From: Planctomycetaceae bacterium | GTDB taxonomy: Bacteria; Planctomycetota; Phycisphaerae; Sedimentisphaerales; Anaerohalosphaeraceae | Direction of reading: 5' to 3' | DNA: 53,541 nt | NCBI GenBank assembly: GCA_021372945.1 | Contig: JAJFTK010000028.1 | Location: 1 to 53,541, forward strand | In this document: positions 8,291 to 16,455 of the stretch, piece by piece | Position numbering within the stretch: the stretch's first letter is position 1 | Layout of the letters: every line of letters begins with the position of its first letter | Notes under the pieces: model-generated | Databases searched by the model: none | What the model saw: only the letters and a program-made list of their open reading frames with translations | What the model was told of the DNA's origin: nothing | Program-made: the position numbers and the translations under genes

Positions 8291-9343
8291 ATGGATGACG
8301 TACTTTACCGGATCATTGATGCCAACTTCAACCGCGGCCGCGAGGCTCTGCGGGTCATGGAGGAATACTGCCGGTTCGCCCTCAACGACGCCGGCCTGAG
8401 CGCGCGGGCCAAACAGATCCGTCACCGGCTGTGTGAAGCGATCGGCCGATTTGACGCACTCAAGCTCCTATGCAGCCGCGATACCGCCGGCGACGTCGGC
8501 AGACAGATGACCGTCGAAGGTCAGCTCCGGCGGATGAGCCTTCAGGATTGTTTCACGGCGGGCGCAAAGCGTGCCTCCGAGGCCCTGCGTGCCCTGGCCG
8601 AAGCAAGCCAGACCGTTGATCCTTCGGTTTCTACCATCATGGAACAGCTTCGCTTCGATGTTTACGCCCTTGAGAAGGATACCGCGCTGCGGGCCTTGGG
8701 ACACGCAAAACTGGAGAAAATGCGGCTTTATGTGCTCATCAACGCCGGCGAGGATATTGGCGACAGCTTCGCGCTGCAACTTGCGTCCCAATGTCTGGCC
8801 GGCGGCGCCGATTGCCTGCAGCTCAGAGCCAAAAATATGACCGATAAGCGCCTGCTCGCGCTGGCAAAGGAGTTTACCGCCCTGTGCCGTCAGCACGCCG
8901 CCATCAGCATCATCAATGACAGACCGGATATCGCCGTGCTTTCGGATGCCGATGGTGTTCACCTGGGACAGGACGATATGCCCGTGGCGGATGCCAGGCT
9001 GCTGACCAAACGCCTGCTGATTGTCGGGGTCAGTACGCACAATCCGCAGGAACTGGAGCAGGCTATCGCCTCGGGCTGCGATTACGTGGGAGTGGGGCCT
9101 GCGTTCGCCAGCCCTACCAAACCGCACGTTCAAACCGCCGGCCCAGGCTACCTCAGCGCTGCGGCAAAGAGGCTCGAAGGCACGGGCCTCTTTGGGGTGG
9201 CGATCGGCGGCATCGATCAAACCAACGTTCGGCAGGTATTGGAGACGGGAATCAAGCATGTGGCGGTAAGTTCCTGCATCAGCCGCTGCAATTCAGCCGA
9301 GGCGTATTGCAGGGCATTGAAGACCGAAATCCGGAAATTCTGA
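8291..9343 (+). CDS. thiE: ThiD2-ThiE fusion, thiamine-phosphate synthase
   Basis: Thiamine biosynthesis enzyme of 350 residues. The N-terminal half (1 to about 140, starting RIIDANFNRGREALRVMEEY) matches the ThiD2 domain, which published work describes as a hydroxymethylpyrimidine phosphate kinase unrelated to classical ThiD. The C-terminal TIM barrel (about 147-345) is thiamine-phosphate synthase, with QLRAK, NDRPDIA, DGVHLGQDD, GVSTHNPQE and GVGPAFASPTK. The fusion would phosphorylate HMP-P and condense the product with thiazole phosphate. The ATG at 8291 is chosen because homology begins there and a -10 box ends seven bases upstream; a longer in-frame start would fall before that box. Confidence 0.9.
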   Translation: MDDVLYRIIDANFNRGREALRVMEEYCRFALNDAGLSARAKQIRHRLCEAIGRFDALKLLCSRDTAGDVGRQMTVEGQLRRMSLQDCFTAGAKRASEALRALAEASQTVDPSVSTIMEQLRFDVYALEKDTALRALGHAKLEKMRLYVLINAGEDIGDSFALQLASQCLAGGADCLQLRAKNMTDKRLLALAKEFTALCRQHAAISIINDRPDIAVLSDADGVHLGQDDMPVADARLLTKRLLIVGVSTHNPQELEQAIASGCDYVGVGPAFASPTKPHVQTAGPGYLSAAAKRLEGTGLFGVAIGGIDQTNVRQVLETGIKHVAVSSCISRCNSAEAYCRALKTEIRKF

Positions 9344-9835
9344 GCAGGCGGCTGAGCTGTTCGCCCTATCTCTTTTTGAGCTTGAAAACAAGGACTTTTA
9401 AGGTTTTCACCAAGATATTCACAATTGGCAGGGTTGATTTTATATCGCAAAACGAATTCACAGCAGGACGCCATTTATACCAACCAGTCGGCATACTTAA
9501 GAGCAGCTTATTTTTGGCCGCCGTAAACTCCTGTAAACATTACACTTACAATAGGAGTATTTCCGGTATTATAAATAAATAGAAAATCTGGACTCTCACA
9601 ACCTCGTCTAGATAAGTTAGTTACAGATAGCCAATATGTACAAAGTTAGAATGCCAACCAGTTTTTAACAAGTTTTCCACAAACGTGAGAAATCAGAATT
9701 CGTAATCCAAACGCCTATTATTGTTTTTAGCAGAATAGTGAAAAAAGACTGGGCCTTTCGGTGTATTCGACGGCAAGAACAGGTTCTATAATGCGTTAGA
9801 CATCCAGTTCAAGCGAGCCGAAAACAGGAGTTGCT
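9344..9835. other. 492-bp AT-rich intergenic region
   Basis: No gene is recognised. An imperfect inverted repeat with outer arms ACTCCT and AGGAGT lies at about 9527-9558. A TATAAT at 9787-9792 could be the -10 of the next gene, with TTCGAC at 15-base spacing as a poor -35. A single DnaA-box-like TTTTCCACA at 9673 is isolated. Confidence 0.4.
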
Positions 9836-12274
9836 ATGAAACCAAAAAGGTTAAAGGACTATTTACAGGACAAGCAGTTCGCGGTCGTGGCCGAGTTGAC
9901 AGGCGGCCCCGGTTATAATTTTGCTCCGATCGAGAAATTCCTATCCGCTTACCGCCAGGACAAGAACTCCATACCGCAAGGTTTTTATTTCGCCGGAGTG
10001 ACGTTCCCGCAGAATCCCGGCGGCGTGGCGAACATCGACCCATCGGATGTGCTGGCGGTAATGGAACCCAAGGGGCTGCTGGAGGGGCTGGATTTTATCC
10101 CGCACCTAAGCTGCAAGGACCTTAACGCCGATGGGCTAACCAGTACGCTTGTTGGATACCGGCAGCGCGGCGTGGAATCGATCCTGGCGCTGACGGGGGA
10201 CAAGCCGACCACCGCGCAAGGGGTTTTCGAAGTGGAAAGCATCGGGCTGCTGTCGCTGATCCGCAAGATGAACGCGCAATCCATCATGGCGGGCAAGCCG
10301 GGGCAGTTGGACAAGGCCCCGCGCTTCTTCGCGGGGGCGGCGGTGTCGCCATTTAAGTACACAGAAGCATCGTTGATGCAGCAGTATTATAAGATGGACA
10401 AGAAGGTCGCCGAAGGGGCGCAGTTCCTGATCACGCAGGTGGGATGGGACTGGAGAAAGTCGCTGGAGCTGATGCAGTACATGAAGGAGAATCATATCGA
10501 CATCCCCGTGCTTGGCAACGTCTATTGGCTGACGACGCAGAACCCGGCGCCGCGGCTGATGCACGATATCAAGCTGCCGGGGTGCTTCGTCAGCGACGCC
10601 CTTCTTGCCAAGCTGCAATCGGAGAGCGTGGAAGAACATATCGAGCGGGCGGCCCAGCAGACGGCGATGTACAAGGCGATGGGGTACGCGGGCGTTGATG
10701 TTGGCGGGGTGCACGATTACGGTACATTTGTCAAGATCCTGAAGCGCGCCGTCGAGATCGGGGCGGATTGGGCACAGTACAAGGACAATCTCTATTGGCC
10801 GGCGGACAAGGCGTTTTACCTGTATGACGAGTCGGGACGGCAGAATGCCCTTTCGACTACCTCGCGCAAATTCCGCGAGCGGTTCTTCGATTTCATGCAC
10901 AGGGCGATCCTGGACCCCAAGTATGCGGGGTTTAAGTGTTTTCGAAAGACGCTCAAGCTGGTGCGAGCCGACAAAGAAACGTGCTGGACGCACAAGGCTT
11001 TTAACGCGATCGAAAAGGGATTCAAGTATTGCGCGTTCGATTGCCAGGAATGCGGGGATTGCTACTTGCCGGAGAACTTCGGATATTGTACCATCGGCGG
11101 GTGCGAAAAAGGGCTGGATAATGCGCCGTGCGGCGATGCGACGGTTGACGGCAAGTGCGGCAATAACCTGGAGCGGGTCTGCATCGGCGAATTGATTTAT
11201 TCGTCGGCTTCGGCCAAAAGCGGCGGACGCGACACGCTGCACAAGATGATCAACCGGCCGCGGATTGCCCGGTTGGAGCACACCAGCTCACTGGTGAACT
11301 ATTTATTTGGAAGGGACCATACGATGACTACGCCGCTGATCGGGATCGGCGAATCGATCCACGCCTCGATCCCCAAGACGGGGCAGGTGATGAAGGAACT
11401 GCACGCACTGGGGCCGGAGGCTTATACCAAGCCGAGCGGGCCGTTGGATTATGTCCGCGCGATGATCGAAGAGCAGGCCGACGAGGGCGCCGCCTACATT
11501 GCGGTGAACCTGGACGCCTTCGGTGAAAGCGATCCGCAGCAGGCGGTCGGGATGATGATCGAATATACGCGCCTCGTGCGTAAGTGGGGCAAGGGCGTGC
11601 CGATCTGTGTCGATAGCAGCAACGACGATGTGCTGATTGCGGGATTGAAGGAATGGTACAACACCGACCAGGCGGTCAAGCCCCCCCTGCTGAACTCCAT
11701 CAAGATCTACACGGCAGATAAGATGATGCCGCTAAAGAAGACGTACGATTTTTCGTTCATTGGACTTTTGGTGAGCGAAGATAAGCCGACAGGGCCTGGC
11801 GGGTCGCACTCGGTGGACGAGTTGTTCAGTATTGCCCGGCGGCTCTACGACAAGGCGATGCAGTACGGGTTCAAGGCCGGCGAGATATTCTTCGACTCGA
11901 CGGTGTTCCCGATCGCGATCGATATGCCGATGGAGCCGGGCGTGCCGGGATATACGTACCGCGCGTTCGAGACGATCAAGCGGATCAAGAACGACCCGCA
12001 GATGAAGGGCTGTCATTTCTCGCTGGGCGTGAGCAATTCGTGCCGAGACCTGCCGGGACGCAAGATCGGCATCTGCCGGGCGTACGTGGCCAAGGCGATG
12101 GAGTACGGGCTCGATGCGGGGATCGTCAATGTCGCGCATCATTACGGCGAAAAGCCCGCGGATGCGGAGTTGGTGCAATTGATCGATGCGTACGCGAAAT
12201 TGGACGGCTCGCCGGAACGCCTTAACGACGCCATGACCCTGATGGGCCAGTTCTGTGCCTCTTGCCGGAAGTAA
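9836..12274 (+). CDS. Three-module methylene-THF reductase / MetV-like / pterin methyltransferase
   Basis: One protein of 812 residues with three recognisable parts. Residues 1 to about 310 form a MetF-like methylenetetrahydrofolate reductase barrel (ALTGDKPT at 118-125, GNVYWLT, GVDVGGVHDYG). Residues about 365-460 are the cysteine-rich MetV-like zinc/iron-sulfur domain seen after or beside MetF in acetogens, with Cys399, 403, 406, 409, 418, 423, 432, 441 and 449. Residues about 498-812 are a pterin-binding methyltransferase barrel of the AcsE/MetH/DHPS type (GIGESIHASIPKTG, VDSSN, SLGVSNSCRDLPGRK, NVAHHYG). It could reduce methylene-THF and pass the methyl group on, possibly to a corrinoid protein. 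That coupling is inference; no corrinoid partner is encoded here. AGGAG lies six bases before the ATG. Confidence 0.85.
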   Translation: MKPKRLKDYLQDKQFAVVAELTGGPGYNFAPIEKFLSAYRQDKNSIPQGFYFAGVTFPQNPGGVANIDPSDVLAVMEPKGLLEGLDFIPHLSCKDLNADGLTSTLVGYRQRGVESILALTGDKPTTAQGVFEVESIGLLSLIRKMNAQSIMAGKPGQLDKAPRFFAGAAVSPFKYTEASLMQQYYKMDKKVAEGAQFLITQVGWDWRKSLELMQYMKENHIDIPVLGNVYWLTTQNPAPRLMHDIKLPGCFVSDALLAKLQSESVEEHIERAAQQTAMYKAMGYAGVDVGGVHDYGTFVKILKRAVEIGADWAQYKDNLYWPADKAFYLYDESGRQNALSTTSRKFRERFFDFMHRAILDPKYAGFKCFRKTLKLVRADKETCWTHKAFNAIEKGFKYCAFDCQECGDCYLPENFGYCTIGGCEKGLDNAPCGDATVDGKCGNNLERVCIGELIYSSASAKSGGRDTLHKMINRPRIARLEHTSSLVNYLFGRDHTMTTPLIGIGESIHASIPKTGQVMKELHALGPEAYTKPSGPLDYVRAMIEEQADEGAAYIAVNLDAFGESDPQQAVGMMIEYTRLVRKWGKGVPICVDSSNDDVLIAGLKEWYNTDQAVKPPLLNSIKIYTADKMMPLKKTYDFSFIGLLVSEDKPTGPGGSHSVDELFSIARRLYDKAMQYGFKAGEIFFDSTVFPIAIDMPMEPGVPGYTYRAFETIKRIKNDPQMKGCHFSLGVSNSCRDLPGRKIGICRAYVAKAMEYGLDAGIVNVAHHYGEKPADAELVQLIDAYAKLDGSPERLNDAMTLMGQFCASCRK

Positions 12275-12276
12275 AT

Positions 12277-12383
12277 CTCTGCCGCAGAGAACACAGAGAA
12301 CTTAGAGGTAAATAGTTTTTAGACACGGACCCTCCTTCGCTGAAGTTGCAGAGGGCGGGTTAATACTGATTTGCACTGATTCA
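12277..12383. repeat. Composite dispersed repeat with a nested hairpin element
   Basis: The start (CGCAGAGAACACAGAG...AGAGGTAAA...CACGGA) and end (TTAATACTGATT) match the repeat at 53340-53400 in the same order. Here the CACGGA and TTAATACTGATT modules are separated by about 31 extra bases containing the pairable ends CCCTC and GAGGG. The arrangement suggests one short palindromic element inserted into another. Confidence 0.6.
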
Positions 12384-12395
12384 AGTTGTCAAAGG

Positions 12396-12419
12396 GCAGG
12401 CTACGGCCTGCCTTTTTTG
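12396..12419 (+). terminator. Rho-independent terminator after the methyltransferase fusion
   Basis: Perfect 7-bp arms GGCAGGC (12396-12402) and GCCTGCC (12407-12413) with loop TACG are followed by six T. Confidence 0.85.
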
Positions 12420-12524
12420 TTGCACAGAGCACGTTTTATTCCGGATTGGCGATTGACAATGTAGGCAAAAGTCATATCATTAGTCTTAGTTATTTGGGAA
12501 TGTGGATGGGAATGTCGAGGGAGA

Positions 12525-14564
12525 ATGACTGTGAGATCGTTAACATTTGTCTTGGCACTATTCTGGATTTCGGCAGCCGGGCAGTGCCAGATAGAAGTCA
12601 GTATTTCAGTTGGCGATATTGTTACCAAAATGACGGGGGATGACCTTTGCGTCGAACACATTGATATAATGCCCGCGGCCAGCGGCAAGACAATCAATGC
12701 GGAGGCAGACAAAGAGATTGCCGAAAACGAACTGAAGGATTTGAGCTTCCAGGAACTGCTGCGTCTGGGCAACGGCGGAGATTTCCGGGCGCAGTATTTT
12801 CTTGGTTGCTGCTATGACGTGGGTTATCAGACAAGGCCGGACCGTGGCAAGGCACTAAACTGGTATCGGCAGGCGGCACAGCAAGGCTATGCGGAAGCGC
12901 AATACGTGATGGGGCGGGCTCAGCTTGGCAACCGTGCCGCGGCGGCACAGTGGTATTTGAAGGCGGCACAAGCGGGACATACGAAGGCTCAATGCAGAAT
13001 CGCCTATCACTATAAATTCGGCGAAGGCATGGAACAGAACTACCATGAGGCGTTAGGATGGTACCAGAAGGCACTGCAGAACGATTCGGCCGAGGCGATG
13101 GTTAATATTGGCAACATGTATTATGCCGGGACAGGGATAGAGCGGGATTATCTGAAAGCATTTCAATGTTTCAGGGCGTGCCTGAACCGAGTCAATTTTT
13201 TCCAGCCCTATCTTTGCTACCGTTTGGGCTACATGTATGAAAAAGGACTTGGCATCGATGAGAATTACGAAACAGCACTTAAACTGTACCGGGCGGCCGC
13301 CGACAGCAATGATATCGGCAGTAACATGATTTTTTCATCGCATGCATGTCACCGGATTGCGATCTTATACGAACAAGGTTTGGGAGTTGAAGCCAACGCG
13401 CAAGAGGCGGCAAAATGGGCGCGTATGGCCGATGCGAAGGGATATAGCCCATCCCAGTCGACCGAACAGCCAGCGCCGTCCACGAGCATTGCGGCATTCG
13501 AAGAAGCAAATGGACCTGAAGACAAAGCGGCGTCAACTGATGCGGAGGCGCAATTTCAGCTTGCCGAAAGCTACTTTCTGACAGGAGACGAGGCGAATCT
13601 CAAGAAAGCCGTAGAGCTCTTCTTGAAGGCCGCTGAGCAGGGACATGCCGAAGCTCAGTGCAGACTGGGGCTTGTTTACTCGTTCGGTATGGGGGTGGAA
13701 GAAAACCAGGCGGAAGCATTTAAATGGACGCTCAAGTCGGCCGAGCAGGGTTTTGAAGGCGCTATGTCCAGCATCGCGGACATGTACTACAGCGGGCATG
13801 GCACGGAACGCGATTACCCGGCGGCGATGAAGTGGGCGATGAAAGCGGCCGACAATGGAGATCGCACTATTTATCCTTTGATCGGGCTTATGTATGCCAA
13901 AGGCGACGGGGTGGAAAAAAGCAAAGACATCGCTGCCGAGTGGCTGATGAGAGCGGCCGAAAGCGGCACGACATGGGGGCTGTACGGTATGGGGCTGGTC
14001 TATATGCTGGGGCGGGGGCTGGAGAAGGATCCGGCGGAGGGTCTGCGGTGGATTACCAAGGCAGCTGAGGCTGGCAACGCACAAGCCGCATATTATGTCG
14101 GGACGGCGTACATGCAGGGCCTGGGAGTCGACAAGGACGCCCGGAAAGCCTACGAATGGTTCAACCGATCAATCGAGGAGGGGCACGCCGTGCCCGGTAC
14201 ATACTACAGGATGGCGCTGCTGTGCCGCGACGGCGTGGTGGCGAAGAAGGACATGGCTGAGGCCTATAAGTGGCTTATGCTGGCATCACGGCCCACTAAT
14301 TTTCCTAAATTTACACCTGACTATCACCTTTTGAAAAAAGCCGATTCAAAAAGTGAATTGGACGATGCCGCGCTGGAGCAAATGAGCGGGCTTTCGGTTC
14401 CAGAACTGGTGGGTGTAATGAAGGAAGTCAGCGATAGAATGACGCCTGAACAGGTCAGGGCGGCACAAACCCGGTTCAAGCTGTTCATCAAAAGCAATGA
14501 ACGTAAGAGCCGCGAAATAATCAAACGGATCAACTCCGGTGAATTCAAACCAAATAACCTATAA
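12525..14564 (+). CDS. Secreted Sel1-like repeat protein
   Basis: A 679-residue protein with an N-terminal signal peptide (RSLTFVLALFWISAAGQC). It carries about twelve Sel1-like repeats in two blocks, about 85-310 and 340-600, separated by a low-complexity Ala/Ser/Asp linker. Typical units read AQYxxGxxYxxGxGVExxxxEAxKWYxKAAEQG. Sel1 repeats form alpha solenoids that scaffold protein complexes; no catalytic domain is visible. GAGGGAG lies one base before the ATG at 12525 but seven before an in-frame GTG at 12531, so the GTG may be the true start. The role is unknown. Confidence 0.85.
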   Translation: MTVRSLTFVLALFWISAAGQCQIEVSISVGDIVTKMTGDDLCVEHIDIMPAASGKTINAEADKEIAENELKDLSFQELLRLGNGGDFRAQYFLGCCYDVGYQTRPDRGKALNWYRQAAQQGYAEAQYVMGRAQLGNRAAAAQWYLKAAQAGHTKAQCRIAYHYKFGEGMEQNYHEALGWYQKALQNDSAEAMVNIGNMYYAGTGIERDYLKAFQCFRACLNRVNFFQPYLCYRLGYMYEKGLGIDENYETALKLYRAAADSNDIGSNMIFSSHACHRIAILYEQGLGVEANAQEAAKWARMADAKGYSPSQSTEQPAPSTSIAAFEEANGPEDKAASTDAEAQFQLAESYFLTGDEANLKKAVELFLKAAEQGHAEAQCRLGLVYSFGMGVEENQAEAFKWTLKSAEQGFEGAMSSIADMYYSGHGTERDYPAAMKWAMKAADNGDRTIYPLIGLMYAKGDGVEKSKDIAAEWLMRAAESGTTWGLYGMGLVYMLGRGLEKDPAEGLRWITKAAEAGNAQAAYYVGTAYMQGLGVDKDARKAYEWFNRSIEEGHAVPGTYYRMALLCRDGVVAKKDMAEAYKWLMLASRPTNFPKFTPDYHLLKKADSKSELDDAALEQMSGLSVPELVGVMKEVSDRMTPEQVRAAQTRFKLFIKSNERKSREIIKRINSGEFKPNNL

Positions 14565-14665
14565 TGAAGGGGGAAAGCTCAGACAAGCAAAGCTTGAACT
14601 CTAAACGGAAAACTGCCAGCATAATCGAAGCGGACGAGGCGGCCGTGTTCCCATGCGGGATTTGC

Positions 14666-14694
14666 TTGACAAATCTTTTGGTTGTCGGTAAAAG
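14666..14694 (+). promoter_or_regulatory. Promoter candidate for the DUF4870 gene
   Basis: TTGACA (14666-14671), a 17-base spacer and TAAAAG (14689-14694). A second consensus TTGACA at 14711-14716 with TAAAAT 15 bases on (14732-14737) is an alternative, but its -10 would adjoin the ribosome site. Confidence 0.45.
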
Positions 14695-14751
14695 GGTGGG
14701 AGTTGTGGAGTTGACAGGGCCAATATAGCTTTAAAATAGGAGATGTGAACG

Positions 14752-15207
14752 ATGGACGAAAACACGAACAACCCGAATGTCAATCCGAATATGCCGCCTG
14801 AAACCCCGCCGCCATCGGGAGGGACACCGCCGCAGTCAACCTTCGGCGCTGGGCCGACCTCCGCGCAGCCGGCACCCATAGCGCCGCCATCCTCAGAAGA
14901 GAAAACGCTGGCCCTGCTGTGCCATCTGCTGGGACTATTTACCAGCTTCGTAGGACCGCTGATCCTGTGGCTGATCAAGAAGGATGAGAGCAAATTCGTG
15001 GATGACCAGGGCAAGGAGGCGCTGAACTTCCAGATTACCGTGCTGATCGCGTCGCTGATCGCATCGCTGCTGACATTTATCTGCATCGGCTTCCTGCTGC
15101 TTCCAGCCATCGGAATCGCGGATATCGTCTTCTGCATCCTGGCGGCCATCGCGGCCAATAAGGGCGAGGCCTACCGGTATCCGGCGACGATCAGGCTTAT
15201 CAAATAA
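14752..15207 (+). CDS. DUF4870 membrane protein
   Basis: Protein of 151 residues. The first 48 are disordered and rich in Pro, Asn and Gly. They are followed by the DUF4870 core: a helix LALLCHLLGLFTSFVGPLILW, the conserved loop DESKFVDDQGKEALNFQ and two further membrane helices. Family function is unknown; it is an inner-membrane protein. AGGAG lies about nine bases before the ATG. It is monocistronic, with its own terminator. Confidence 0.88.
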   Translation: MDENTNNPNVNPNMPPETPPPSGGTPPQSTFGAGPTSAQPAPIAPPSSEEKTLALLCHLLGLFTSFVGPLILWLIKKDESKFVDDQGKEALNFQITVLIASLIASLLTFICIGFLLLPAIGIADIVFCILAAIAANKGEAYRYPATIRLIK

Positions 15208-15238
15208 CAGTTATTGGTCAACAGCCATCCGTTATCAG

Positions 15239-15281
15239 AAAGGCGTATTGTTCCGTGCAGAACGGGCAGGACGCCTTTTTT
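15239..15281 (+). terminator. Rho-independent terminator after DUF4870
   Basis: AAAGGCGT (15239-15246) pairs perfectly with ACGCCTTT (15271-15278). A CCGT/ACGG inner stem and a run of seven T complete it. Confidence 0.8.
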
Positions 15282-15368
15282 TGCTGGTTCGCACAAGCCT
15301 GATACCCCCTCCCCGGCTGCGCCTGTACTCCCCCTTGCCGGGGGGAGAGTTTTTGAAAGCCATGCCGC

Positions 15369-15396
15369 TTGTAAACGGGGCTGGTTATGCTATGAT
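15369..15396 (+). promoter_or_regulatory. Extended -10 promoter of near-leaderless smpB
   Basis: TTGTAA (15369-15374), a 16-base spacer, then TGCTATGAT whose -10 hexamer TATGAT occupies 15391-15396. Nine bases remain before the ATG at 15406, giving a leader of at most about three bases. No Shine-Dalgarno is present. Confidence 0.6.
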
Positions 15397-15405
15397 GTTT
15401 TGCTT

Positions 15406-15882
15406 ATGGCCAAGGATAAGTCACAAAACGCGACCGGCCCGGTGGCGACCAACAAGAAGGCCCGGCATAATTTCGAGCTGGTCGAGGTGGTCGAAGCCGG
15501 CATGGCCCTGCTCGGCACTGAGGTCAAGAGCCTGCGCGACAAGCAGTGCGACCTCGAGGGCAGCTATGCGCGGCTGACGGATGACGAAATCTGGCTGGTG
15601 GGGGCCAAGATCGCGCCATATGAGCGCGGCGGCTATGTGAACCATGACCCGCTGCGCAAGCGAAAGCTGCTGCTGCATAAGAACCAGATCCGCAAGATCC
15701 GCACGAAGCTGGAGCAGCGGGGATTTACGCTGGTGCCGATAAAGATCTATTTTAACGAGCGGGGCAAGGCGAAGATCGAACTGGCGCTGGCAACGGGCAA
15801 GAAGCTGCATGATAAGCGGCAGGCCATCCAGGAAAAGCAGGCGAAGCGCGATATCAGTCGAGATATGAAACGCTACAAATAA
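15406..15882 (+). CDS. smpB: SsrA (tmRNA)-binding protein
   Basis: Protein of 158 residues that binds tmRNA and delivers it to stalled ribosomes for trans-translation. The SmpB core is complete: KKARHNFELVEVVEAGMALLGTEVKSLR, GSYARLTDDEIWL, KRKLLLHKNQIRKI and LVPIKIYFNERGKAKIELALATGKKLHDKR. The lysine/arginine-rich C-terminal tail that enters the ribosome follows. The ATG at 15406 gives the usual MAK start; an earlier in-frame start would fall in the preceding terminator. The tmRNA gene itself is not in this window. Confidence 0.97.
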   Translation: MAKDKSQNATGPVATNKKARHNFELVEVVEAGMALLGTEVKSLRDKQCDLEGSYARLTDDEIWLVGAKIAPYERGGYVNHDPLRKRKLLLHKNQIRKIRTKLEQRGFTLVPIKIYFNERGKAKIELALATGKKLHDKRQAIQEKQAKRDISRDMKRYK

Positions 15883-15885
15883 ACT

Positions 15886-15968
15886 GAAACCACAGATTTC
15901 GCAGATGACACAGATTGGTTTTAAATTCAAAAATCATAATCTGTGAAATCGGTGTAATCGGTGGTTTC
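15886..15968. repeat. Long imperfect palindrome between smpB and DUF1844
   Basis: Arms of 31 bases (15886-15916 and 15938-15968) match at 25 of 31 positions when one is reverse complemented, around a 21-base AT-rich centre. Within each arm a CACAGAT-like unit recurs every 8-10 bases. It may also act as a weak terminator for smpB. Confidence 0.75.
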
Positions 15969-15983
15969 CATTACGGAGCAGAT

Positions 15984-16364
15984 ATGGCAGAGGACAAACA
16001 GGAAAAGAAGATTATTATTGATGAGGACTGGAAGGTGCAGGCGCAGAAAGAAAGGGAGACGCTGAAGCAGCAGGAGGAAGAGGCGGCCAACCAGGCCGCT
16101 CACGAGATGCCGCCGGCGGACTTCATGGGGCTGGTGAGCATGCTGGCGACACAGGCGTTCTATGCGCTGGGACTGATCCGGCCGGAGGACCAGAAGGATC
16201 AGCACATTGAGCCCGATTTTGTCATGGCCAAATTCCACATCGATATGCTGACGGTGCTGGAAGAGAAGACCAAAGGCAATCTGAACGCCGACGAGGCGCA
16301 GGTCCTTAAGAGTTCGCTGGACCAGCTTCGGATGCTATTTGTGCAGTTGTCGAGCAAGGTATGA
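15984..16364 (+). CDS. DUF1844 protein
   Basis: Acidic protein of 126 residues. A charged N-terminal coiled segment (EDKQEKKIIIDEDWKVQAQKE) is followed by the DUF1844 helical core with PPADFMGLVSMLATQAFYALG, the conserved IDMLTVLEEKTKGNL and a C-terminal LRMLFVQL helix. Function is unknown. GGAG five bases before the ATG at 15984 fixes the start; the frame extends upstream into the palindromic repeat but without support. Confidence 0.9.
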   Translation: MAEDKQEKKIIIDEDWKVQAQKERETLKQQEEEAANQAAHEMPPADFMGLVSMLATQAFYALGLIRPEDQKDQHIEPDFVMAKFHIDMLTVLEEKTKGNLNADEAQVLKSSLDQLRMLFVQLSSKV

Positions 16365-16455
16365 GCTAAAAAGCCCGAAGCGTGAGCGCCGGGATAACCC
16401 CGAAGGGACCCGCCTGCAAATCTGCGCTTGGGGCTGCCGGCTGAATTGGTGAAAT

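Noticed and set aside
9673..9681. TTTTCCACA as a DnaA box and possible replication origin
   Set aside because: A single box without a cluster, AT-rich unwinding repeats or dnaA/dnaN neighbours does not support an origin.
15328..15347. CTCCCCC/GGGGGAG palindrome upstream of smpB as an operator
   Set aside because: It looks like another short dispersed GC-rich repeat. It lies 22 bases upstream of the -35 box and no matching copy in the window supports a regulatory role.
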